DNA of 64,000 nucleotides from an uncultured Flavobacteriaceae bacterium. Its GTDB lineage: Bacteria > Bacteroidota > Bacteroidia > Flavobacteriales > Flavobacteriaceae. The stretch lies in NCBI GenBank assembly GCA_943788095.1, contig CALSOZ010000001.1, forward strand, positions 1 to 64,000, given 5' to 3'. A program made the translations under genes and the position numbers. Numbering within the stretch: the stretch's first letter is position 1; each line of letters starts with the position of its first letter. Below are positions 1 through 7,367 of the stretch, piece after piece. Under the pieces are notes generated by a model. The model was not told the origin of the DNA and searched no databases. It saw only the letters and a list, made by a program, of their open reading frames with translations.

Positions 1-884
1 AACAGCTCATGTAAAGTAGGTAAAGTAATAAAAGGGAATAACAACCCTTGGGATAATAATCAATATGATTTAGATGCAAAACTAAATTTTGAAACAATAC
101 AGGTTTAAAAATTAAAGTTTGGTCTGCAAGACCAAATACTGAAGTTCGTTTAAAGTTAGAAGAGATTGGAAACGCTGGTAATAATGTCGAGAAGTTTTTT
201 ACCACTTCAGTGACCAGTGGATGGGAAGAGTTAACCTTCCCTTTTACAGCCGCCGATAGTGGTAAATTTAACAAAGTAGTAATCTTCTTTGACTTAAATG
301 CAAACAATACCGACACCTATTATTTCGATGACCTAAAATTATATGGCAACGGCTCTGGCGGTGGCGGCGGTGGCGGCGGAAATGTTGATGGAGATATTTC
401 AAGTAATGGTGGTTTTGAAACTGGAGATCTTGAAGGTTGGACTTTATATGATAATGGTGGAAGCGCTACTTTGGACAATACGGAAGCACAAACAGGAGAT
501 TGGTGTGTTAAATTATTTGCAAGTGCTCCAAGTGGATTAAATCCAACGTTGAAGCAGGAAAGAAAAGCTGCTGGCTCAATAGTTGTAGGAGATAAAGTAC
601 AAGTTACATTTAGCTATAAAGGATCATTAACAGGAGAATCTGGTACTGTATCAATACAATCATTTGTAGAAGCTACTAACGGTGCAAGCCAAATTGAAAC
701 TTTTGATGTGACTCCAACAAATACATGGCAAACTTTTACAACTACTTATACGGTAACAGGGGCTTTGCAAGGTGGTGATGTTAGTGGTGGTATAACCATG
801 GAATTTGTTGCTATTTGTGGAGGCGTTGCAGGTTGTAGTTCAACATTGTATTTAGATGATATTTCGTTAATAATCAATCCATAA
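1..884 (+). CDS. 3' part of a secreted carbohydrate-binding protein, with a frameshift
   Basis: The gene starts before the window. The first 105 bases are open in frame 1, then the reading must move to frame 3 near base 98-108 to continue; inserting one A restores a smooth reading through the KIKVW segment, so one base appears missing. After the shift there are two beta-sandwich-like modules. The first ends in YYFDDLKLYGN. A linker with eight consecutive glycines follows, and then a second module runs from GGFETGDLEGW to TLYLDDISLI. The NGGFE...GW start and the YLDDI end are typical of CBM4/CBM16-like modules of secreted flavobacterial polysaccharidases. No catalytic domain lies inside the window, so the substrate is unknown. 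A strong hairpin terminator follows. The frameshift may be a sequencing error or a real lesion. Confidence 0.6.
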
Positions 885-909
885 TCATATCCATAATAAA
901 AAACATGAT

Positions 910-950
910 ACAAACTACAATATTTCGGTATTGTAGTTTGTGTTTATTTA
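910..950 (+). terminator. Rho-independent terminator after the carbohydrate-binding protein gene
   Basis: Perfect 13-bp arms (910-922 and 929-941) surround a 6-base loop, and a T-rich tail follows. It lies 26 bases after the stop codon of the preceding gene. Confidence 0.85.
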
Positions 951-1040
951 TTTAGTTAGTACATATTTTTAAGTATCAATAAAGATAAAATAATCAACCT
1001 CTTTAAAACAAATATAGAGGTTCATAGAAGAAGAATTTTA

Positions 1041-1169
1041 ATGACAAAAAAGACTATTTTTTTAGAAAAAAATAAAGACACAAATCAGGGTAAAGACATC
1101 GAAGAAACATTAGTAAACATAGACAACGAAGTCTATTACAAAATATCGTATAGTTTAAACCAAGCTTAG
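1041..1169 (+). CDS. Possible 42-residue small protein
   Basis: A short open frame from ATG 1041 to TAG 1169 in an otherwise gene-free stretch of about 430 bases. The peptide starts MTKKTIFLEKNKD and ends EVYYKISYSLNQA. It is charged and has no signal peptide or membrane segment. A purine-rich AGAAGAAG lies about 8 bases before the ATG, which is a better ribosome-binding site than most genes here have. It sits between two terminators, so it would need its own promoter. I do not recognise the family; it could be a chance frame or the remains of a larger gene. Confidence 0.35.
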   Translation: MTKKTIFLEKNKDTNQGKDIEETLVNIDNEVYYKISYSLNQA

Positions 1170-1263
1170 AATATAGTTTACGTTTTATGAGGCATTAATC
1201 CTTAAACCCAACCACAACCCAAACCCTTTTAGCAGGGGTTGTTTTAAGTTAGTCTGCTGAAAG

Positions 1264-1292
1264 AAAAACCCGACCCACAGTCGGGTTTTTTC
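1264..1292. terminator. Bidirectional hairpin terminator
   Basis: Arms of 11 bp (1264-1274 and 1280-1290) with a 5-base loop, A-rich on the left and T-rich on the right. It can end transcription arriving from either side, in particular the minus-strand outer-membrane barrel gene that stops at 1316. Confidence 0.85.
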
Positions 1293-1315
1293 TTGTTTAA
1301 ATGGTTAAGCAATCG

Positions 1316-4027
1316 TTACAACTCATAACGCACCCGAAAGGTCACATAACGGGGTTGAATAAAATATTCTGTCGCACTTACTGAGATATTAGAGGCGCTA
1401 CTCTGATTTTGAGAGCGAGTGTCTAACAAGTTCGTTGCTTTGATTTCGTATTCAAATTTAGCATCTTCATCTTTTCGGTAAGATAAGGACGCGTTCCAAA
1501 ATTCATAGGTATTAATGGAGCGGTCTTCATCACTAAAATCGTTGTACGAATAATCTGTTTTGAGCGTAAATGATTTTAAAATCAACGCATCTATTTCAAT
1601 AGACGGGCTTTTTGTGAAAAACTTAGTAGCGTTCGCTCCAAGATTATTGTCTTGAATAGAATATCGATAACTTAAATCGACATTGGGAGCCGTTCTAAAG
1701 TTGGTGCGCAGTTGTGCTCTGTAAGTTTGTGAAAAACTTTCATTTACGGTTCGCCTGTCTTGCAAGAATTGGTTAAATTTAGAGTAGTTCAAATTTGCTC
1801 TGAGGGAGGCGCGTAACTTCCCAAAAGTACGCTGAAAACGACCATTGGCAGACAAGCTTTCATCAGCAAAATCTGAATTGAATGGTGTGGATACTCGAAT
1901 CACACTCCCAGGCACAAACTGAGATACAGTTCGGATATTGTCAATACTTTTGCTGTAATTGATATTCGCAAACACGTTGGTGTAGTTAAACATATTGAAA
2001 CTGTAATAGGACACATTCACATTGTGTGATAGTGCACTTTGTAAATCAGGTGACCCGGAGAACAAGGAGTTATAATTATTAAGCACCAAGCCACTCGCAA
2101 ATTGAGATACATCTGTAAACTGTGTTTGCATGCGGTAATTCAAATTCAAAGTTTCACTCTTTTTTATTTGAAAAATAACATTCATATCCGGCAAAAATCT
2201 AAAGAAATTATCCGTCGTCTTTGCACCCATTTGTGTGTTTGAAATTGCATAGGCATGTGCCGCTACGCCTGGAGTAAACGTAAATTTACCCGACTTTAGT
2301 CGGTAATGAAACCCTAAATATACATCCGAGAAGTTATATGCTATATCATTTGATGCTACCCCATCTGCCACTGCAGGAGTCGGGTTAATTTCAGTTTGGT
2401 CATCTAAATATTGAAAAATATGAGAGTCAAATTGTTGGTGGCTCAAAATGGTTCCAAGCGTCAAATTAATGTTGCTTTTTTTGTTTAAAATATTCCAATA
2501 ATCCAACTTAGCATCGACTTGATTGGACTGTACGCGTTTTTCTTGACCAAAGTTATAATCTAATTGAGCGCCGTCTAAACCAAGACTGTTTGCCGTGCCT
2601 TCATAATTCAATTTATCTTTAAGAATCGCATTGTAAAAAGGGTCTTCATCTTTGATGAGATGCTGGGCTTCAAATGCAAAAATATTGGTCTCATTCAATG
2701 TGTAATAATAGTTCAAACTCTGATTGAAACTAAACGGATTGGTGTTTTCCAACTGATTAATATCGCCGTTTAAAGAAGAATTGAAACGTTGGTCTTGTGT
2801 GCTTTTAGACAAGTTCCCAAGGGCTTCGTACTCCAGTTGATTGCTCGCGTTTGGTTGGTACTTGGTGGTTAACTTGAGCATACCTAAATCGTTGTTCTGA
2901 GTGGTATTACTTTGTGTATCCTCATCAGAAAATCCCTCAGGTGCATCTGTATATTCTACACTTCTATTTTCTTGTAGTTCGTTTTTACTGTTTGAAAAAA
3001 TCGCAAATCCACCAATGTCTAAGGTCTTTTTGGGAGACCAACTAAAATTAGCCGCACCAAACTTTGTCTGGATGTCTTTGGCTCTGTTGTTTTGAAGCAA
3101 GAGAAATCCGATGTCATTATTGCCTAAACTCAAACTCGTTCCACTGCTTTGACTTGGGGATCGAAAGCCGCCCGAAAAATTAAAATAATCCCGTCGCGAA
3201 AAGGCAACCTCTCCAATATTATTAAGGTCTCCTATAAAATTAACGCTATATTTTGGGCTGTAATAAAATAGTTTTGGCTGGGCTAAATACAACGAATTTA
3301 CCTCTGAATCTCCCGCTCCAACAGTCACATTTCCAAACCAGAAATTTTTCTTACCCTCTTTTAACTTGATGTTTATGGCGATATTATCTTGGTTATTGGT
3401 CACACTTCCTAGCTGTCCAACTTCGGAATAGTTTTTTAAAACCTGCACCTTATCTACGGCACTCGACGGAATGTTTTTGGTGGCTAATTTGGTGTCGCCA
3501 TCAAAGAAATCTTTACCTTCAACCATTAATTTATTCACCACTTTACCCTCTACTTCGACCTGTCCATCTTCGTTAATTTCGACGCCAGGTAAGTTTTTCA
3601 ATACATCTTCTAATTTTCGTTCAGTACCCGTATTAAAGGAGTCGGCATTATACACCAAGGTATCACCACTAATGGTGACGGGCATCTCATAAACCAATTC
3701 AACTTCGTCTAAAGAGTTATCTACAAAAAGTGTGAAGTCTTTATTTATATGAACTTCTTTTGTCTCGAGTTCCTCGTCTAAAGATTTCATTCCAATATAA
3801 CTGGCCTGAATCGTATAGACGGTGTTCTTTTTTAAATCCAAACGAAACCAACCGACGTCGTTAGTAATTCCATAGGAATCTAAGGACTTGGTGGCCTTAT
3901 TAATCGCAATAACATTGGCTAGTTCTAAAGGGCTTCCAAGACTGTCTTTAATAATACCTTCTAACTTCACTTGGGAAATTCCAATAACACTCATGCAAAG
4001 GAAACTAATTGTAATAAAATATCTCAT
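1316..4027 (-). CDS. Outer-membrane beta-barrel protein, TonB-receptor-like, with N-terminal carboxypeptidase-regulatory-like domain
   Basis: About 903 residues. The start is placed at MRYFITISFLCM (ATG 4027) because this gives a clean signal peptide ending near GISQ; a longer frame would run into the neighbouring gene. Order of parts: signal peptide, CarboxypepD_reg-like domain (roughly 20-105), a plug-like segment (about 110-230, containing LKNLPGVEINEDGQVEVEG), then a long region rich in alternating aromatic strands typical of a 22-strand barrel. No clear TonB box was identified. It lies directly downstream of two GLPGLI-family genes on the same strand, a pairing common in Bacteroidota. 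The transported substrate, if any, cannot be read from the sequence. It is not next to a SusD gene, so it is probably not a glycan importer. Confidence 0.8.
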   Translation of the reverse strand: MRYFITISFLCMSVIGISQVKLEGIIKDSLGSPLELANVIAINKATKSLDSYGITNDVGWFRLDLKKNTVYTIQASYIGMKSLDEELETKEVHINKDFTLFVDNSLDEVELVYEMPVTISGDTLVYNADSFNTGTERKLEDVLKNLPGVEINEDGQVEVEGKVVNKLMVEGKDFFDGDTKLATKNIPSSAVDKVQVLKNYSEVGQLGSVTNNQDNIAINIKLKEGKKNFWFGNVTVGAGDSEVNSLYLAQPKLFYYSPKYSVNFIGDLNNIGEVAFSRRDYFNFSGGFRSPSQSSGTSLSLGNNDIGFLLLQNNRAKDIQTKFGAANFSWSPKKTLDIGGFAIFSNSKNELQENRSVEYTDAPEGFSDEDTQSNTTQNNDLGMLKLTTKYQPNASNQLEYEALGNLSKSTQDQRFNSSLNGDINQLENTNPFSFNQSLNYYYTLNETNIFAFEAQHLIKDEDPFYNAILKDKLNYEGTANSLGLDGAQLDYNFGQEKRVQSNQVDAKLDYWNILNKKSNINLTLGTILSHQQFDSHIFQYLDDQTEINPTPAVADGVASNDIAYNFSDVYLGFHYRLKSGKFTFTPGVAAHAYAISNTQMGAKTTDNFFRFLPDMNVIFQIKKSETLNLNYRMQTQFTDVSQFASGLVLNNYNSLFSGSPDLQSALSHNVNVSYYSFNMFNYTNVFANINYSKSIDNIRTVSQFVPGSVIRVSTPFNSDFADESLSANGRFQRTFGKLRASLRANLNYSKFNQFLQDRRTVNESFSQTYRAQLRTNFRTAPNVDLSYRYSIQDNNLGANATKFFTKSPSIEIDALILKSFTLKTDYSYNDFSDEDRSINTYEFWNASLSYRKDEDAKFEYEIKATNLLDTRSQNQSSASNISVSATEYFIQPRYVTFRVRYEL

Positions 4028-4052
4028 AAATCTATCGTTAATTTGGACGCTC

Positions 4053-4916
4053 TTAATTTCGGCGTTTGTTACGGCGACCCTCATACATGGTGCGCATTTC
4101 TTCTGTTTTTTTCTTAACCATGTCGGTGTACTCTGAGCGTGATATCGATTGGCCTTTTTTAGGCGCTTTGATGGTTTCTTTTTGTTCCGGATTCATTATA
4201 ATTTTAGAACATAAAATCGTGGTTTTATCAGTATTAATTTCGAGAATTAACCCCGGAAGCCCCCAATAATCTCCTGGCCCTTGGCTTACAGGAATCTGTA
4301 GGGTGTACCAAGCTGTGACTTCAATTTCATTAGGAATTTCGATTTCATCCGTAATTGCTGTTGTGGTCGAATCATTTTTAACAGCAGCTGTTTTAGAACG
4401 AGTTCGTCGTCGCATAGTCCGCCAATCTAAGGCATCGGCTTTTTTCGTGGCGGTGGCTTTCAAAGAGAGGTATTGACCAATTTGTTTTGTTTCAGTTCCT
4501 AATTTCCAATCGAGCTTGTGCAAGGAATCTGTAATCAGAAATTGTTTTCCGAAAAATTCTTGATCTTGAAGAATCTGCTGAGATTTGATGTTTTTATATT
4601 GCATTCCTCCAGAAAAATTACGTCCTCGTCTTCCAAATCCGCGTTGGCTTGTTGGTGCCTCTAAAACCTCCTCTTCTTTATAAGTGGAGGCTTCTCTGTC
4701 AAACGTCAAAACATAGGTTTTTTCGAACATGCTCCGCATGCGGTCTGCAATTTGCTTTTTTTGATCTCTGCTCATTTGGCGACTTCCTATGTTAGCCATA
4801 TCAATCGACGTTTTCGAAAAATAATAGGCTTTTCCTTGAAAGTCCTGAGCAGTGGTTGTTATTGAAATGAACAACAACAAAAATGCTGTTTTTAAACCTC
4901 TTTTTGTAAGAATCAT
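4053..4916 (-). CDS. GLPGLI family protein (copy 1)
   Basis: 287 residues with an N-terminal signal peptide ending near TTAQ. The family motif is present as YWGLPGLILEI at about residues 219-229, preceded by AWYTLQIPVSQGPG. The family is restricted mostly to Bacteroidota and has no established function. The C-terminal part is basic (GRRNKRRN). It is about one third longer in its central region than the usual core and carries an insert rich in R, S and T (RRRTRSKTAA). It lies 25 bases before the downstream barrel gene and 83 bases after the second GLPGLI copy, so the three are probably co-transcribed. Export to the periplasm or outer membrane is inferred from the signal peptide. Confidence 0.85.
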   Translation of the reverse strand: MILTKRGLKTAFLLLFISITTTAQDFQGKAYYFSKTSIDMANIGSRQMSRDQKKQIADRMRSMFEKTYVLTFDREASTYKEEEVLEAPTSQRGFGRRGRNFSGGMQYKNIKSQQILQDQEFFGKQFLITDSLHKLDWKLGTETKQIGQYLSLKATATKKADALDWRTMRRRTRSKTAAVKNDSTTTAITDEIEIPNEIEVTAWYTLQIPVSQGPGDYWGLPGLILEINTDKTTILCSKIIMNPEQKETIKAPKKGQSISRSEYTDMVKKKTEEMRTMYEGRRNKRRN

Positions 4917-4999
4917 AAAATATTTTAGTAACTATCTAATTTTATAGACCCACGAAACTACACATAGTTTAAGAAACATCTATTTAATTTCAACAAAAC

Positions 5000-5797
5000 C
5001 TATCCTCTAATTTTAATTTGAAACGAATTTTCGTCATCAAAATCATCGTGTTGAGACTTCATTTCGTTCATTTTTTTGGTCATAATAGCATCAAACTCTA
5101 GTTGTGATACCGACTTCCCATTTGTTGGGGGCTTAATTGTTGTTTTATTTTTGGGGTTTAAGGTCACTTTACTACATAAAATAGTTTGAGAATCATAGCT
5201 TAATTCTAAGATGAGACCTGGAAGTCCTTGAAATTCACCCGGACCATTGCTCACAGGTATCTGAGGTGTGTACCATGCCGTCACAGTTGTGGTTTCCTTT
5301 GAAGTCTCTGCTTCATCTAACTCAAAAGCATCTAGTTCTTTTTCCTTGGTCGCTTTATAACAGGTATAGGTGCCAATGTTTTTGGTATCGCTATGGAGTT
5401 TCCAATCGGTTTTTTTCAATTTGTCTTCAATCAGAAAAAGCTTTCCAAACAAATCACTTTGTCTAACATACCGCTGCTCCTTGGTGTTTTTATACAACTC
5501 TCCAGAATCGCCCATACCACTCATAATAATCATTGAGTTTCCCATGGACGGGGGCGCCAAAGATTCATCTTCTTTATAAATAGAATGCCCTTTATCAAAG
5601 GTCAAAGTATAGGTTTTCTCAAATTGTTTTTTGAGCATTGCCATAATTTGATCCTGCATACCACCGACTTGGGTACTGTCTATTTTGAAGTCTAACTTTC
5701 GCTGTGTTTTATAGGTTGCAACTCCTTGAAGATCTTGAGCAATAAGTGTTGCAGAACTAAAAAATAAAAGTAAGAAAATTTTGATGTGTGTATTCAT
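5000..5797 (-). CDS. GLPGLI family protein (copy 2)
   Basis: 265 residues with a signal peptide (MNTHIKIFLLLFFSSATLIAQ). The family motif appears as FQGLPGLILEL, again preceded by AWYTPQIPVSNGPG. Residues around KTYTLTFDK, SIYKEDE, FGKLFLIEDKLKKTDWKL and CYKAT align by eye with copy 1 over almost the whole length, so the two are paralogues from a local duplication. Copy 2 is first in the presumed operon with copy 1 and the outer-membrane barrel. Function unknown; a periplasmic partner of the barrel is an inference from gene order only. Confidence 0.85.
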   Translation of the reverse strand: MNTHIKIFLLLFFSSATLIAQDLQGVATYKTQRKLDFKIDSTQVGGMQDQIMAMLKKQFEKTYTLTFDKGHSIYKEDESLAPPSMGNSMIIMSGMGDSGELYKNTKEQRYVRQSDLFGKLFLIEDKLKKTDWKLHSDTKNIGTYTCYKATKEKELDAFELDEAETSKETTTVTAWYTPQIPVSNGPGEFQGLPGLILELSYDSQTILCSKVTLNPKNKTTIKPPTNGKSVSQLEFDAIMTKKMNEMKSQHDDFDDENSFQIKIRG

Positions 5798-5896
5798 AAT
5801 ATTGGGTTTAATTTAGGTTTACCACTAATATAAAGACGGTTAACTTAATAAAATGTTACATTTAAATACTAAAAAAATTGTACATTTCAAATCAGA

Positions 5897-6676
5897 ATGA
5901 AACAACCTCTTTATTTAATACTGCTTTTCAACTGTTTGATTTTTGGTCAAACCAATTTGAATGCCAACTTGGTGACATCTACTCCTGTGGTGTGGGATCA
6001 ATTTGTTGGAATGGATCAATTTGAATCTGTTTATTTCCTAAAATCAAATACATTATTCAAAAAAAGTAGCCAAAATTTACAAAACTATAGTGACCTTAAC
6101 AAGGGTGCCATTAGTGAGGTTTCTGTGTTTAATGCGTTAAAGTTGGCTCTGTTTTACAAAGATTTTAATACGGTGACACTTCTAGACAACCGTTTGGCAG
6201 AACTCATCGCTATTGATTTTAATACACAAAGCCCCTTGCGGACAGTGTCGCACATTTCTTATGGAAATGACACCACCTTTTGGGTCTTTGACTCTAACAC
6301 ATTATTGTTAGAGTTATTTGATTACAACACTTCCAAAACAAGGATTAAAACAGCGCCCTTGCCCGGAGAGGTTCTTGCTCTAGACAGTGATTATAATTAT
6401 TGTTGGGCTTTGTTAGAAAAAGAACTGCAATGTTATAATTATATGGGAAGTCTTATTTCTAAACTACCCCATCAAGGATTTACAGATTTAAAACTTTGGA
6501 ATGGTATTCTTTTTTTAAAGAAAGGGAATGACCTTTATTATAAACCAAAAAATGCTGAATCCTTTTTGATGTTAAACTTAAACAAAGTTTTAGTAAAACA
6601 GTTTTTTGTAACCAACCAAAGCTTGTATATTTATGACGAAGAATTTCTTCACCACTACCAACTTTTAAACAATTGA
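5897..6676 (+). CDS. Hypothetical exported protein, possibly beta-propeller-like
   Basis: 259 residues. The N-terminus MKQPLYLILLFNCLIFGQ is a signal peptide. The rest is made of short strands with repeated phrases such as VTLLDNRLAELIAIDFNT, WVFDSNTLLLELFDYNT and CWALLEKELQCYNYMG, which suggests blades of a beta-propeller; no catalytic motif is visible. A TACATTTC element (5881-5888, 7 of 8 to TAnnTTTG) lies just before the start. The stop is 4 bases before the deoxynucleoside kinase gene, so the two form an operon that ends at a strong terminator. The family seems conserved in flavobacteria but I know of no function. Confidence 0.75.
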   Translation: MKQPLYLILLFNCLIFGQTNLNANLVTSTPVVWDQFVGMDQFESVYFLKSNTLFKKSSQNLQNYSDLNKGAISEVSVFNALKLALFYKDFNTVTLLDNRLAELIAIDFNTQSPLRTVSHISYGNDTTFWVFDSNTLLLELFDYNTSKTRIKTAPLPGEVLALDSDYNYCWALLEKELQCYNYMGSLISKLPHQGFTDLKLWNGILFLKKGNDLYYKPKNAESFLMLNLNKVLVKQFFVTNQSLYIYDEEFLHHYQLLNN

Positions 6677-6680
6677 TATT

Positions 6681-7295
6681 ATGCATGTTGCTATTGCCGG
6701 AAACATTGGGGCAGGAAAGACTACCTTAACCCAGTTGCTCGCCAAACATTACAAATGGGAAGCTCAACTCGAGGACGTTGTTGACAACCCTTATTTAGAT
6801 GATTTTTATAATCAAATGGAGCGTTGGAGTTTCAACCTCCAAGTCTATTTTTTAAACAGTAGGTTCCGTCAGGTATTGCAAATTCGCGAAAGCGGAAAAA
6901 ACATCATTCAGGATCGTACCATTTATGAAGACGCTAATATATTTGCGCCTAACTTACACGCTATGGGCTTGATGACCAATCGTGATTTTGATAATTATTC
7001 CTCTCTTTTTGGACTTATGGAATCCTTGGTACAGAGTCCAGACCTTATCATCTACTTGAGGAGTTCGATTCCAAACCTTGTGTCTCAAATTCATAAACGA
7101 GGACGTGATTATGAAAACTCTATCAGCATTGACTACCTCAGTCGTTTAAACGAGCGTTACGAGGCTTGGATTCATGGCTATGCAAAAGGAAAGCTACTTA
7201 TTATAGATGTCGATAATTTAGACTTTGTAGAGAACCCAGAAGATCTTGGGTTTATCATTAACAAAATTGATGCTGAAATAAACGGTTTATTTTAA
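6681..7295 (+). CDS. Deoxynucleoside kinase
   Basis: 204 residues, the usual length of the dNK/dGK-dAK family. The P-loop GNIGAGKTTL is at residues 7-16. The ERWSFNLQVYFLNSRF segment and the QDRTIYEDANIF segment carry the conserved DR(T/S) and Glu residues used for substrate binding, and an arginine-rich lid-like segment (HKRGRDYE) follows. It phosphorylates deoxynucleosides for nucleotide salvage in the cytoplasm. Which base it prefers cannot be decided from the motifs alone. It follows the preceding exported-protein gene by 4 bases and ends before a terminator. The nupC, thyA and folA genes further along fit the same metabolic theme. Confidence 0.88.
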   Translation: MHVAIAGNIGAGKTTLTQLLAKHYKWEAQLEDVVDNPYLDDFYNQMERWSFNLQVYFLNSRFRQVLQIRESGKNIIQDRTIYEDANIFAPNLHAMGLMTNRDFDNYSSLFGLMESLVQSPDLIIYLRSSIPNLVSQIHKRGRDYENSISIDYLSRLNERYEAWIHGYAKGKLLIIDVDNLDFVENPEDLGFIINKIDAEINGLF

Positions 7296-7315
7296 TCTAC
7301 CTTTTATATAAAGAC

Positions 7316-7348
7316 AAAAAAAAATCACCTCAATGAGGTGATTTTTTT
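7316..7348. terminator. Bidirectional hairpin terminator between convergent genes
   Basis: Stem AAAATCACCTC / GAGGTGATTTT (7321-7331 and 7335-7345) with a 3-base loop and A and T runs outside. It serves the kinase operon from the left and the pyrophosphatase fusion gene from the right. Confidence 0.9.
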
Positions 7349-7367
7349 ATATGTATTCCCTAAAGGG

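Noticed and set aside
343-540. An alternative frame through the poly-glycine linker
   Set aside because: It is a shadow of the carbohydrate-binding protein; the main frame has recognisable modules on both sides.
4028-4084. A longer start for the outer-membrane barrel gene, overlapping the GLPGLI gene
   Set aside because: The extra 19 residues come before a clean signal peptide and are encoded out of frame inside the neighbouring gene.
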